NCBI GenBank assembly: GCA_023105745.1
Contig: JALGQZ010000001.1
Coordinates: forward strand, 54,878,937 to 54,942,936
Length of the DNA stretch: 64,000 bases
DNA from: Austropuccinia psidii
Taxonomy: Eukaryota > Basidiomycota > Pucciniomycetes > Pucciniales > Sphaerophragmiaceae
Direction: 5' to 3'
Made by a program: the position numbers and the translations under genes
Notes under the pieces: generated by a model
Databases searched by the model: none
Told to the model about the DNA's origin: nothing
Seen by the model: only the letters and a program-made list of their open reading frames with translations
In this document: one piece after another, positions 23,671 to 37,563 of the stretch
Position numbering within the stretch: the stretch's first letter is position 1
Layout: every line of letters begins with the position of its first letter

Positions 23671-25084
23671 TTTTTTTTTCAATTTGAATAATAAAAAACC
23701 CAAGACAAAATATTGAAATCTTACTGTAAATTTTTAGAATGAAAATTCAATATATCAGTGTGATATGATTTTTTAGGACAAATGGAACCTAAATGATAGG
23801 ATTGCATGGGTTATATAGTGGAAAGACCCCGGGGGATTTTGTAAGTGATTTTGATAAGCTAAAGATTTAGCCCCTGAATTTTTCTTGATAGTTTAAAAAA
23901 TGAATTATATTTTGAAACTTAGTTTATTAATGGACATAAATATATTCCAAACCTGCAGATCAATTAAATTTCTTATTACTGTTGTCCCAAATCCTTGGAT
24001 TTTGATTTTAAAAGAAATTATCTATGAGGAGGCAAGTTCATTTCCAAATGTGGACTTCCCTCCAAGATATATCCAGCACTGGACAAAATTTTTCATATGT
24101 GGCCTATGCAACCCCTTTCCAACTTTTTTTTAATTCATCGAATTATTCCTATACTTTGTTTATTTTTCCCTTGCAGAAATTCTCAAGAATCTAATTTCAA
24201 AAGTATCAATTAAATCATGTTGAAGGCCATTGGCTTGCTATTTGAAGAGCTTCAAGTTTATTATTTATCCATATTTTATTTTGAAACATTATTCTAATAA
24301 ATTAAGATTAATTTGTATGGAAACATCTTTTCCAATAATTTTCACCAATTTCTATGATGATAATAATCACTCAAGGAGAGGTATTTTACTTATTACAAAA
24401 TTATTGCATCTTATTTATCCAAAATATTCATAATTTTAAGGAGGAACACCCATTTTTAATTGAAATTTGGACAGCATTCCCTCAAAATAATTACCATTAT
24501 AATTTTCAAATTCATCATTACTTATTATTATCATTGTGTGAAATCAATTCAGGCTTAATTTTTTATTCATCTGAAAACAAGAATTCTGGTAAATAGAATT
24601 TCTTAATTCTTAAGTTATTCTCATTTTTTAAGCCAACATGAAAGATGAATTAAAATCAAATAAATTCAAGAATCAAGGCAGCAGAATGACAATAAGATCA
24701 AAGAAGAAATTAATACTACAAGTATCAAAGAATTCCTTTTCAAGGCTCCCCATATAGCTGGATGAACTTTCAAAATCCACAAGCATTCATGAAGTGAATT
24801 GTAAGGAACTCAATTGATGAGATAATTTGAAGATTATTCTACTAACTATAAGTATCATGAGGGAATTTGAATGCTCTCACAATCCAAAAATTGAATAAGA
24901 TTCATTACCTATGTTTGTTGCCGGTGTATATATTGGGTTGAGAAAATATTAATAAAAATTACAGGGGGAGTAAAAATGTCATAATACAATGAATGTGAGT
25001 TAAACTAGGGATAATTCCAGAGATACACTCACACATAAGCTGAAGATACTGTAAAGGACCTGTATGCAAGTCCCGAGTCTTTTT
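23671..25084. other. intergenic stretch
   Basis: No supported gene. AT-rich; several short ORFs of no quality. The SNF2 frame stays open up to about 23,720, so its first exon may extend a little here. The right end (24,959-25,084) is a non-homologous joint after which the gypsy protease frame loses its family resemblance. Confidence 0.5.
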
Positions 25085-27918
25085 CTGTGGTGCTATGGTA
25101 AAATATCTATCCTTTTGGTTAGAGATATCTATGCCATAAATTGACAAGTAGTCATTTCCAAGTATGAAATGATTACTAGTACAGTTTTCCATTAACACAA
25201 ACTCTAATTTAATTCTGACACATTGTGAAGGGTGAGGAAGAATGAGTGTTAAGTCAATTATTCCAAGGGGCTTCATTCTCTCACTTGCACTACTAAATTT
25301 GACCCCTTGTATTGGTATACGTTTTTCTTGCCAATCTGGAAAAATTGGTTTTAAATAACTTTTGCCCACACAGGTGCAATAGGCTCCTGTATCCAAGTTC
25401 ACTTTTTCCTCTTGGTTATTAACCATGACAATACTTATACTTGATTTTCAAGTTGTATATCAAATTCCTTTTGCAGGTTTGGTTCTATACAGTTTGGTAT
25501 CTTGCACATTTGTCAGGTTTGTGTCAGATGTTCCAACTTGTGGTAAGATTGAGTTAACATCTAGTACTTCATAAATTGTATCAATATTGTTCATTTTTGC
25601 ATTAATTATATTAATTTCATCACTTTCAGAAGCTTCTGAATCTTCTGTCTCTTTTTCAGAGTCAGATTCCTCTTCTTTGTCATTGTGGTTTTCTGTTTCC
25701 ACAATTTCATTGATTTGTTCCTTCTTGAGGCAGTTATTGGCTAAGTGTCTAATACCTCCACATTTATGGAATTTTCTTTGCTCATTATTGTTGGATTTAT
25801 TGGGCTTGAAATCTTTTGATTTATCTTTTTTGATAAATGGCTTATTTGGACTTTTGATGTCCAATTTTTTCCAAGTCCTGCCAATTTTTGTTCTTGTCAC
25901 TATGTCTTCTAGTGCATTGATATACTCTTGCGTGGAGTATGGTTCTATACACCTGCTTCTTATGACATGTTCTAGCTCTCCTCCACATTTCCCAAGTACT
26001 TTCATATGCACCATGTTTTGTGACATTTCTGGGTACAGTGCATTTAGTCTTTCAACTTTTTTTAAGAACCAAGTTAAAACTTTGCCTTTGTCTGGGTCAA
26101 AGAAAGAATTTTCAAATGCATTTTCTATCTTGTACCTCCAGGCATCATTTTCCCACTTGGTGATTATTTCTTGTTTCCACCAGGGGTAGGTATTTTTGCC
26201 ATTTGTTTGTCTTATGCCATAATACCATCTTTTTGCAGATTTCTCAAACAATGAGTGTAATCTTTCAGTGATTAATTCATCTGGTATGGCATAATCTTCT
26301 TGTAGCATGTCAATTGTCTTAATAAGTGACATATGGTCATATTCACCTTCTCCTGTGAATGTTGGCCATTATTTCAACTGAGATGCTTCCTTCATTAAGA
26401 CTTGGTTATTTTCTTGGTGACTCAGGTCTGTTATGAATGTATTTGTTAATTCCTCTTTTGGCTTAACAGAGCTTCTTATGTGAGAAAATGGAGTTGATAA
26501 CTTTGGCATATTTGAGCTATCCCCATTAATTTTATCCATTTTTTCAGTGATAAGCCTTATTTCACTTTGAATATCATCTTTCAGATGCATTCTTGCTTCA
26601 TCACTTTTTTCCACATGTTTTAATAGTAATTTCTGGTGTGATGAAGTCTTTTCTTCCAATTTTTCTAAAGAAATACTTAATTTGTTCAATTTTTCTGTAA
26701 TATTATCAATACTCACGTCATAATTGATTGTCAAAGTTTTATCTTTGATATTGTTTATGTATTTATACAGTCTTGTTGTCCTTGTATCAATTTATCAGTA
26801 TTATCAATCAAAACATTTGGTTTGTTATTTTCAACCATAAGTTTAATGTTATAAATTTCTTTTTTAATTTGTACAACAATTTTTGTCAAAGATGATGAGC
26901 TATTATTTATTTCTTGTAAAGATGAAAAACTATTTTGAATGTCTTTAAGAGGTGAAATACTGTCTTTAAGCTCTGTTAACGTATTTACAACATCAGGAGA
27001 TGAGGTTATTTCCTTGGGAAATGGGGTTGTCTCATTCTTTGCTCCTCCTTGTCTTTGAATTCCATAAAAGTTCTGGCCATGTTGAAGACATTGTCCATGG
27101 CATCCTGTAGCTTTGGGAATATGGTTTCCTCAAATTCTTTTTCTTGTTCTTCTTCCCCTCTTGGGGAGGTTGGTTAGCTTGAGGCTTGCTGGTAGAAGCT
27201 ACTGGGGCTTCTTCCTTGCTTGCCTCCTTCTTTTTGGAGTGGTACTCCTTTATTGTTTTGATTTGAGGCTTGGATGATAGTGGATTCCATCCATTGCAGT
27301 ATACCACTATCTCCTCCTCTGTGAGGAACCTTTTGAGGATGTGCCAGGAGTTCATCACTCCTTGGGGTATTTGAGGCAACATTTCCCATTCCTTGTCTTT
27401 GTACACTGTGTAGTACTGCTTGTGGTGGCTCATTTAAATGTCTATCTGAGCCCTCTGAATGTGAATTGTTCCTGTTTGAGTTACTCATACTTAGTTCTAA
27501 CTCTGGTTCAGATATCATGGGCATTTCTGGAACTTGCGTTTGGGATAAGGCACCACCTTGGGTGGATCCTGCTCCACTGGGGATATTGCCCTTTCTTTTC
27601 CCTTTTGAGGAATCAATTCTTCCTCTGAGTTCAGCTTCATCTGATTGGATGGAGTATTGGGAGCCTCTTCTGGTAGTCATTATTTTAAAAATAAGAAATT
27701 AGAGGATTTCAGGACAAGAATTCTTCTTATGGCTATTCATAAATGAGGCACTCACCTTCAGAGTCCGGAATAGTGGGTCCTGGAAAGTCTAATTTCTTAG
27801 CTTTATTTTTCTTAATGACAATTGGTGTTGGAGAACTTGGACAAGTTTCTTCCACCAATCTTTCAACAGTGGCTTGGTTGCTTTCTGTTGGATTGTCTTC
27901 AAACACTAAAAAAGACAA
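25085..27918 (-). pseudogene. Ty3/gypsy gag-protease, truncated before reverse transcriptase
   Basis: First coding exon 27756-27918 ends in DSEG with a splice donor GTGAGT (27755 down to 27750); the main gag frame then begins TTRRGSQYS at about 27,680. Next come a Ser/Gln-rich region, a coiled-coil-like segment (26369-26734, NKLSISLEKLEEKTSSHQK), the gag core with KRWYYGIRQ and WRYKIENAFENSFF (25460-26332), and a zinc knuckle whose first Cys is Phe (KFHKCGGIRHLANNC). The retropepsin motif LDTGAYCTC lies near 25,385. Resemblance stops after KDRYFTI, so RT, RNase H and integrase are missing. Frame changes split gag. The 5' LTR is at 28,396-30,337; no 3' LTR was found. Related to the gypsy copy at 52-62 kb. 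Confidence 0.85.
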
Positions 27919-28375
27919 ATAAATATAAGTCTTTTATAAGAAGTGTTCTTTTGGTAAGATATGGCAATCTTCCACGTGTAAATTGCTTTTATATCTTTGA
28001 AAAAATGAAATTAGTAAAGAAATGAATCAAAATAACTTTTTTTATGGGTTCTTAATATTTTTTCATATTTTTATGTTTTTATTTTTAAAGAATAAAATAA
28101 AAATTAATATGATTCTTTTATGAAATCAATTTGTAATATACAATTATTTTTAATTTATAAATATCTTTTTGAATGACTAGATTAACTCAAAGAAAATTCT
28201 TGCAACTCTAAGGATGTGAAAAACCACGTGTAAGACAGTACAATTGCTTTTCAAACGCCTCAATAGCTTTTAAAATCAATAAATATAAAGTTATTATATA
28301 ATTTTATTATTATAATTATAATTTATTATTGGATAAACCCAATTAGAATCTTTTTAAAGGTCTTTTAGAGTAAAT

Positions 28376-28395
28376 ATCACAGCCAGGCCCCCAAA
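28376..28395 (-). other. candidate primer binding site of the gypsy element
   Basis: Minus strand reads TTTGGGGGCCTGGCTGTG directly after the LTR end. The same block follows LTR ends at 60,304, 60,510 and 63,183. It starts with TGG once two T are skipped, as a primer site should. The priming tRNA was not identified. Confidence 0.5.
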
Positions 28396-30337
28396 TTTAA
28401 GGTTTGACTATGAAATAATAAGTAAAAATTAATAATATTTCACTTGTCGTACAATGAATGTCCTTCTGAATAATAAATAAAATAAAAAAATAATTATAAT
28501 AATGAATAATTATTATAATTATGGGGTAAAAATAATTATATTATTAAGTAAATATAATAATATAATAAATAAATATATTAATAAAAGATAATTAATATAT
28601 TTAAAACAACTTTATTATTGTTACCAACAAATAAGAAAGGCATATGTAAATCTTTTTTATTAATAAAAAACAATTAATAACAATAATGTTACTAATATTA
28701 AAGTTATAAATTAATATAAATACTGTTTATATTAATGAAAGAATCATTAAAGTAATAATAGAGAGAAAATTATTCTAATAAGAAGGAATAACCTACTTTT
28801 AATACTTAATATAAGAATTTGGAATCATTTTAGGCCGAAAAATATAAATACAACTTATTTAAATGGTATTTACAATACAAATGAAGAGAAAATCACAATT
28901 TATCTTGATTTTATGTACATTCAAGGTTTTTTAAGAGAAATTTAAAGAAAACAGTTAAATAATTGAAGTAATAAGGTCAAGAGTGATGATTAGAAGAGGG
29001 ATGATCTTTTTCTTTAATAATATAAGAGTTATATATATAAAGAATAAAGAAATTACCTTTTTGTTTGAATTATTTAGTGTTTTGTAAGTGTCTGAGGGGA
29101 AAATAGAGTAAAAAGAACTCTATTTATAGTAAATACCTCCCTTCTGGATTCAAGCAGGCTTCTAGTAGACGTGTACTGATGCTTTGTACTATAATTGATC
29201 AATATTTTAAGGTTTAGTGATGATTAAATCATGATCAAACCATCTTACCTCATTATTACACCATTATTTAGAGATATCACTGTAACTTTAAGTCTCATGA
29301 CGTCATACGCTCGGCAGAAGCCTCAGCTTTGTGGATTTTATTAGTATTCATCAATTCTATCACTTATATGACTGTTAAGCTTAAAATAAGATTACAGTGA
29401 GTGATCATAAATGATAAAATTTAAGCTTAAACTTTGATCATTAATAACTTTCAACTTATACATGCTACAGCTATTATGAGAGTGTGTTCTGATAGCTTGG
29501 TATGTAGGTATTAAAATTCCAAGAGCATTCCATTACATCATCAAAACTCTATTTTTGATGATTTTCCTTGTAACTCATCTTTTCTGTTGAAATTTAATAT
29601 TTTAAACTTCAAACCATGATTTCAAGGGGTTATACCTTGAATATTGTAATGAATGTTAGATCATTATTCATGTATTAGCTAGTAGAATCTAACTGTATAC
29701 TTATTTCTAAGCTTGGACCACTTTTACACCAAAGTGGTCAACAGCTCTATTGATGTTATTCAATAATGCATTACAAGTCTTAACCTCGTTTATAGCTTGT
29801 GAAATAAAGTTCATATTGGTACTCTTACAGTAAGTATATGGTGAATTTATTTTTGGTTCATCTCTCCATCTTGTATAGTTAAAGAGATATTAGCTAAAAA
29901 CCATGAATATATGCGTTGACCAAAAAAGTGCATATATTCAGCTTAATTCCTTAAGTATTGACTTTAGAGATTAGCTTTATGATTGTTTTATAAGTATATC
30001 TTTATGGAGAATCCAATGGTACAGTTTTTTTTACATGTTGTTTCATTGCCTTCTGAAATAAATGAGATTTTGTACGTGTTTAAGGTATTATTACTTATAC
30101 TTCAGTAATTATTGACTTTTAAGATATGCCATAAAAGTGACATATGTGTATTTTACCATGGGGAATCTAATTTTGTAATTTATTTCACATTTTTATTCAT
30201 TAGATTCTGAATTAATTTAGATTTTGTGCTTATTTATGGTATTTTACTAATTTTTGAGATAATTATCATAAGTATAATTATTACAGAAATTTTGTTGTGA
30301 CCTTTTTGGATATGTGGTCATATCTCAAAGGCTCACA
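28396..30337 (-). mobile_element. gypsy LTR, family G1 (5' LTR of the truncated element)
   Basis: About 1.94 kb. On the minus strand it opens TGTGAGCCTTTGAGATATGA and ends CAAACCTTA (TTACA in better copies), followed by the primer-site block. Related copies: 44,746-47,096, 49,622-51,534 and 63,199 onward. A region reading ATAGAGTAAAAAGAACTC with CTATTTATAG (29,100-29,130) is conserved among copies and may include the core promoter, but I cannot place a start site. Confidence 0.85.
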
Positions 30338-32339
30338 TTAAGAGAAATATTTTGTATAATAAAATGTATTATTTGTGATTAAAACAATATAATCTAAAGT
30401 ATATGATTTCAATTATTTATTGATAATTAATGAAGAGTAAAATAACTTAAGAATCACTTTAATAATATGAGATTTTATATTTAATAAGATATTACCAGTT
30501 CAAAATTCTCAATTGATTGCAATGCTTCTTTGTTTTTGGCAAAAAAAGCAATGTTTGGGCTCTTTTTATGCCTGCATATCAGCTTTGATTATTCATAATG
30601 GATATAGAGGCCATCCTCAGGTTCAGACTGCAAAACCATGCTTAAAAATAAGGTTCTTAACTTAAGGTAACTTCTTTTTAATTCCAATTTAAATATAACA
30701 GTGTCTTTCTCAACTCCAAGTAACTTTAATCCTCTTTTGTATCAATTATTTCAAGTCTTGATACAACATAGCTTTATTTATTTCAAATTTCATCTCATGA
30801 ATAACTTAAAAATGAAGTTTCAAGCAAAAATATCTTGAACTGAATTTTTAATATATTTTTAAAGAAATATCAATTTTCTGTTAGAATAATTAAAATTGTT
30901 AGTTTGAAGGCTAATTAGCAATCAAACCTTTTTTTAAAAAGATGCTTGAAATTTAGTGTATACACAAATAACCCTGATTTGTAAGATTTTTGAAATAATC
31001 AAGCAAATCCATTACGAATTGTATTTTGAAAGAACTGTTGGACTTATTGCTATTTTTCCATGTAAAATAGCAATAACCACCAAACCTTAACTTTTGATAA
31101 GGTTTAGATACTTGGAAATTTAAATTTTTAAGATTATTTAAGCTTTGACAGTTCTCAAAGCCTTGATTTCAAGCTTGAATATTGGTATTTACCCTTTGGC
31201 AGCTTTAAATTCCTGCCCAAATCTGGATAAAACCAGTTTAAACTTTAAGCATGGATAAAATTCAAATCTTCAAGTTCAAATAAGGTTGAGAATCCACCAA
31301 TACAGGTGGACAACCTTGATTTAATCCTTGCAGATTCAAAACATTGGGTACCACAGTGTAACAACCACTATTAAGGGGTAAGGGCATTCAATCTTACACC
31401 CACTCAAACACATCAAACCAGCCAATCCATTTTGTGTATCACTAATCAGTTTCAGTAATCTTCCTTTCCAAAGCAAGCATACAGGTTGAATTGACCCAAT
31501 ACCATTTGGATCCACCATCCTGAAACTGTATGATCACTCAATACTACCACATCTCTTGTACAGATCATGTAAAGCTGTACAGGACCTGTATTGTTCAAAC
31601 TTAATTCAATAATCAATTCCTCCATGAGAATTCATTGTCCGGATCAGGGCTGGGGATTCTCACATATACTAGCCCCTTTTTCTCCCCCGGGGGACTTTTC
31701 CCTATTTAATTAATTAAGGTCTTTTAATATTTGATGAATATTAGTACTCTTATTTTTCCCTATCTTATTTTATCTTGAGTCCTGGTATATTGTGTGCCAG
31801 GCCCTCTTCACTTATACGAGCCCCTGTGACACCCAGCTCTGTTTGTTCTTTTTCCTTTTTCCCCACTTTCTGCACAGATTTTTCCCTTTTATTTACTTAA
31901 AGACATACTATGGCCTTGAACCCTTTTGAATTGAGCTCACACAGGATTTACATTCTGTATGGCAGATTCTTAGCCAATTCAGTAAATATACACAACACCT
32001 CAGTTTTAACTGAAATTTAGGTCAGTTTGCATGAACCATATGTAACTTTAAATGTAAGCTTAAATTTAACAATTTTAAAAAATGTTAAAAAAAGTTGCAA
32101 TGGTACTGTGAGATTCTTAACTACTGTCATAACATAAAAAATAACCATATTTGCATATAACACCCTATGGGTCTACCCTATGTTATTTTTGGTTTAGAAG
32201 ACAAAAAGGACATAATAATTATAAATTTGTTTATCCAAAAACAAATTATACTTATTTTTGGTGTTTTTCATTTTCAATTCAATTCATAAGTCTTTTTAAG
32301 ACTAAATAAACTGTTTATAGAGCTTTTTGTGGCGTTACG
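30338..32339. other. spacer between LTR and copia relic
   Basis: No supported gene. One 60-codon minus ORF at 31,336-31,518 (MVDPNGIGSIQPV) looks protein-like but is isolated. C-rich patches near 31,680 and 31,800 resemble leader or LTR-type sequence of rust elements; no boundaries were found. Confidence 0.4.
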
Positions 32340-34047
32340 GGTGCCTCATACATATTTCACAGGCTCACAATCTTTCATGTCACATGCAGAGGAACCTTTA
32401 GCCCGGAAGGCATCGAGATTAGTACCCCAAATGATCAGATCATTGACATTCATGAATACAAAGCAGTAGTTGAGGTAATTTCCAATAAATAGGCAAGCAT
32501 CTGCAGCAGACTGACAATATCCTGAATTGATAAAGAAATGTTTGACTTTGAGATACCAATTTTTTTGGGCTTTTCATAAGCCTGTAAAGAGATTTCTTCA
32601 GCTTCAGGTAGACTGGACCATATTGAAGGCATTTGTAACATTCAGGAAGACGAATTTAGAGGAATTCATTGATATTTCTATGAAGAAAGGCAGTCTTTCT
32701 TTCCATTTGACAAAGATAAAAGTAATGATCAGCACAATATCCCAAGAGGAAGTCAAGAGTGGAGAGCCTCCCAGTTGGAGCAAAAGGTATTTGAAAGTAA
32801 AGTTTTTCAATTTGGATAAATCTTTGAACACAGAGAGAAGCCTTCTCTTCAATAACATTACCTAAGGCATAAGCTTTCTCTTGAAATACCCAAGTGGTAT
32901 CAAGAAGTAAAAGTCCTTCAGGAAGCTTGAATTCTTCCAGAACACCATGTCTTAGAAGACTGGAGAATGCATTATGAATGGCAACTAGCCAAGAATCAGT
33001 TTTAGAAGAGGCAATGACCACCTTAAATGCTCTAGGAGTTTTGCTAATTACAGCTCCAGAAACACGATTAGCAGGTTTGCGCAATTGTTCACCAGATATA
33101 AAATTCTCATTGGAGATATTAGAACTGACATCCGTTTCAGCCATCACAGGTACCTCATCATAGGTCCACCATTTTGGTAGAGGCTTGTCCTTGTAGAGGA
33201 GGTAACAGGTGAGTTAGATCCTGGTTGAGCATCCAATATCCAGAACTGGTTTATTTAGAAGAACATTATTATTATTACAAGGTGCAAGGGCAGAACTTGG
33301 TTCTGGTTTATTATTGTGATTTCTTCTATGATGATAGGCTTCTATTTTCTCAGGAAATAACTGAAAGCATTCACTCTTCTTAGTTTTAGGCAATAATTGA
33401 AGAGGTAGAGAGGCTTGGTCTTCAGTACCAGATCTCCTAAGTATGTCAATCTCAACTTCTCTTAATAGCTCTTCTACAGTTGTAATCTTAGCAGAGACTT
33501 TGATTGAGTGAAAGAATGCAGTGCAGACATGTCTGCATGTTTCAAGGAGAAGTTTAAGAAACCAAAACGTAAGAACTTGCACCATGGTATTTTCTGAAAA
33601 GAGACTTGGAGAGGGACCTTGGAGTAGCTTGAGAGTTGATCAAGAGGAGGATATGGCTTTGGAGAAGGCAGAGGAAGAAGGAGGAAATTCAATATGAAAT
33701 AGTTTCCCAAAGTGGGAAGAAATGTTTTCACCAGATGAGTATTCAGAGTACTCCTTAATAGTATGCTAGAGCTGATACGCCTCCTCATCTTCATTGGAAA
33801 CAAAGCTGGAATAATTTTAATCATCCAGATAACCTACTACAAAATGATAAACCATCTCTTTCTTTTTAAGGTAGATAGCATCAGTTTTTAGGGTATCAGG
33901 GGATTCAATTAGCATGTCCCTCATATTTCTTATGCTAAGGGATGAGATAATTACTCTTTGCCATGTAAAGAAATTGGAGGAGTTTAATTTTTCCAATCCT
34001 TGTATATCTGAGAGAGAGGAAATACGTTGATTTGATGATTCATTCAT
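32340..34047 (-). pseudogene. Ty1/copia relic with gag fused to reverse transcriptase
   Basis: Starts ATG 34047 with a copia gag N-terminus (LEKLNSSNFFTWQRVI). Gag continues, with shifts, through ENISSHFGKLF and TCRHVCTAFFHSIKV to a worn protease motif (VLDIGCS, near 33,245). Within about 100 bp the sequence is already in the RT linker and RT: WVFQEKAYALGNVIEEKA, FAPTGRLSTL and QMERKTAFLH. The RT active site, normally VDD, reads NVNDLIIWG (near 32,450), and an in-frame TGA follows VKYV. Protease body and integrase (about 1.5-2 kb expected) are absent, so this is an internal-deletion derivative. LTRs were not delimited; a TATGGGCCCAGTGTC block near 34,125 may be leader. Confidence 0.75.
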
Positions 34048-37000
34048 GTTGAATAAATTCTTGACACATAATTGATAGATTTTTGATCCAAAATCTTTAT
34101 TTATTCATTTAATGCTCTGATGACACTGGGCCCATACCCTGAAGATTCTCACAGAAGGAAATACAATCAGAGAAAAAGAACAAGAAAACTGAGAAGTTGG
34201 ATGAGAGAACAAGTTCTCAGCTAAGATACATGATTTATATAGTAAACAAATAGAATACAAATAGATAAAAGTAAATACAACAAACAATTTCCTGATTTAT
34301 GAAAAAGTAAGAGAACTACTTTAGTTACAACTGATGTAGTCTTGACACAAAAACTACCAGTCAAGTATTTATGACTGGTTAGCAACTTGTCTTTAATAGT
34401 TTCTAGATTCCCTATTTTAATCAGAATATATTTCAGTACGTTTTGATTTAGAATTCACTTTCAAATTAACAAAGCAGTGTGTGCTTATTGATATTAAGGC
34501 TATTTTTGATTTGCGGTTTCCTGTCCAGTGAGAGCCTGCGGAAAACTAGGCCCAAAATCACTTTTTGTCAACGCTTTCTGAAAGAAAAATCAAATAGATT
34601 CTAACATATACTTGAATGGGTTAGAAAAGTAAACAATATTTTGATTAGGCCTACCCCATAAACTAAGAATCACTAAAACAGTGAGAGTTTGAGCTTATGA
34701 TGGAAATATTTCAAGACATCGTGTCCGATTTGAAATTGAAGGATACCTCCGCCTTGAATTTTTTTTACACAAAAAACAATGCACCTGTATAATAAGCTCA
34801 AACGTAGTGGGGTATAAAATGATACTTGTTATATGATCTCTTTTCCCTGGAATTAAGCTATTTTTATATCTCTTTGAATCTCTATTTACTGGATATTTGT
34901 GACGTTAGGTAGTACCAGATTTTATTCTCAAAGTTCCTGAATTTCAACTAAGGTAAAAGCAGAGATGCTACAGCGTATTATAAGAACCTTATGAATGGGG
35001 AAACTTTGAAATAATTGAGATTGAATTAGAAATAAATCAAGGACTTTGATAATTGGGTTCAACTTTGTTTTCGCGTTACAGGACAAATGAATTAAAATTA
35101 CTCAGATTGACGCAGTACTGTACAGTAGTAAAGCTGAAATGTTTTTCGTAGCAAGACTGGTGGTTTAGGAGGTCCAAAGGAATAAACCCCTTTCGTTGGG
35201 AAACTATCCAGTTCGACATCAGTTTTTCGGTTTATCTACAAAACTCAAAAAGGGCCGGCTTGAGGTTGAGGGTTCTCTTTCTCTTTGATAGTTCTTAGCT
35301 TCTATTTTCTGATCAAGAGCTCATGTGAGATACAGCATTTTAATTGGTCAGAAAACACAAACGCGAGGATGGTTACAGAAAAAACAAAGAAAAAAGGTTT
35401 TTTAACAGTTAACTTGATTTAATCTACGCCAAAACTGTTTGGATCCATTACAAGAGCTAGGAAAATATTTTTATAGCATCAGCCTTGAAATTATTGGTCA
35501 AGTGACCCAAGAGTTTTCTCTCCGTGCTGGTAGTTTATATTCTCATTTATCATTGAAGAAAGACATAAAAGGCCTCTCCCCTCCACCTTCAACTCATGCC
35601 TCAGCCACACAATCCCAATCCCCATCTCTTTTTAGCCCTTTTTACTTTTTTGACTTTTCAAAAAAGTCACTTTAATTCCTTCTCTCCATCTCTGATTTTT
35701 TTTCCCTAGTCATTCAGAAAAGGCCATCGTATATTTTTAAAATATCATAGGTCCTATTTACATTAAAACGTGATTATAAAATCTTCTTTCTTTGAAAGCA
35801 TGACGAATTCAAATTACTGAATCCTGTTTCAATTCATTCTGTCATTTCTCTTCAAATCTAATTTACTTTGAGAAATTTCAGTGAGATCCTACTGTATTTC
35901 GAAATCCTTTAATAATAAAAGGTGCTTTCAACAACTTTTATATCTCTGTAAATATGAAAAATGACGTTAGGCTTCTTTATAGTTTCTTTTGCTCTTATGA
36001 ATGAATTTTGTTCTTATGGTCCTAGTCATTGACTTATCATGTCCTCCATATTGGGCTTAGATTGGCTATTCATTAATATTAAAAATCAGTTTCAACTTCA
36101 TTGATTCAAGTTCACGTTTTTAGATTAGTTTCTTCAATGCTGTCGGTACGTTTTTCCATAGAAAGGTCAAACGGGCGATTAAAGCTGTTTATATGTTCTG
36201 GTTTTTGATTTGCTTATTGTTAACTTCAGGCATCTCACTAACCATGCCTTGAATATTAGGCTAAGGTTATCACATCTGGTATCGCATCATGAAGCCAGTC
36301 AAGGCAAGATGTGATAGTATCAAGTTGACATCATTTGTCACAGACCTTTCTCTTCAAAATAGATATCATCTTTCTGAATCACTTCCGTTCTCATATTTTC
36401 AGAAGCCAATGAAGCCGTCCTTACCATATCGGGCTAATTCTGGTGCGCTCATCAAAGCACAGTATCAAGTTCCCTCTTTTCTCTAAAAGGGTACAATTCA
36501 GAGGATCAACTCACTAAAATGATCAATGGTGATATCCTGAGTGAAGTTATCATTTTTTTTCAAACCTGAACACATTCAAGTAAAATGAATTCACAACTAT
36601 CAAAGGTCCTGAAATTTGCGGTAGATAGATTTATAATTTCTTTCAATAGAAGAAAAATTCCGGATTTTTGATTTCTTAATTTTTCTTTATGGTTGGGTGA
36701 TAAAAGATAAACCCATGCCCTACATATTTGGCCAAGGTGACCAATCTTTTAGGAAATTGATGAAATCACACCAGGAATAAATATAGCATAGTTCGTTCAT
36801 GAATTTCATCCAAGCAAAATAGCGCTTGATAAATTGCTGACATATTATTCTTTGCTTAGTTCTTTGGTTTTCCATGCAGCCACGGTCTTAATGTTGGGCT
36901 TTATTAGGCCGACTGTATCGCTTAAAAGTATTGGCCACATGAGATATGAATTCAGTACGTGGGTTGGAAGGCTTGGATCTAGAATGAGAGCTTGATAAAG

Positions 37001-37563
37001 CAATCTCCCTCATATTATGTCAATTTTGGCTGGTTTGAGACATGAGCTGTTTGACATTTTCGTCAATTTTCTCATAGGCGTAAGCTGAAGATTGAATTGC
37101 TTAAGCAGAGGGCAAGATGCTGAGTAAAAGAAAGAACCCTATTGTTGGTTTATCACAACCTTTCAAAGAGATTTTGGTCATCTCAAGAACTTTCAAGCAG
37201 GTTTTCACTTTATTTGTTTATCCCATTTCAAATTGATAGTATTTATTTGAAAGGCGCCAGCTCCGATAGTCACTCAGATCATAAGATGACTGGAGAAAGT
37301 GGGATGTATCCCATATCGGGCATTTATCATGATTTTTTTGTTTTTATATTTCTGAGAGAAAGCAATTTCTTGGCTTTTGTTTCCCTCTTAACCTGCTTCA
37401 GCTTTCATGGCATGCCTTTTTGCAAATGAAAACAGGTTAGAAAAAAGATATATTCAAAAGGTTTTTTGATAAATTGAGCATTCACAGGTTACAATCTGTG
37501 AATGACATATTCATGACAGGTAATTGGATCTTTAGAATTGATCGCAGTATAACATGGATATGA
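34048..37563. other. spacer, relatively CpG-richer, no gene recognised
   Basis: Includes possible leader of the copia relic (34,048-34,300). From about 34,440 CpG dinucleotides are more frequent than in neighbouring repeats (for example TTTTCGCGTTACAGG near 35,070). ORFs at 35,439, 36,289 and 37,142 are short and featureless. It continues at 43,133 once the copia element is removed. May be host non-coding DNA. Confidence 0.45.

Noticed and set aside
25587..26189. 200-codon plus-strand ORF, hydrophobic and Ser/Leu-rich
   Set aside because: Antisense shadow of gypsy gag, which has clear motifs on the other strand.
32345..32372. TGTGAGCCTGTGAAATA on the minus strand, like a gypsy LTR start
   Set aside because: The bases are part of the copia RT frame (MKDCEPVKYV); the likeness to TGTGAGCC is coincidence.
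35439..35675. 78-codon plus-strand ORF (MDPLQELGKYFYS)
   Set aside because: Low-complexity Ser/Pro/Phe tail, no homologue or splice context; not called as a gene.
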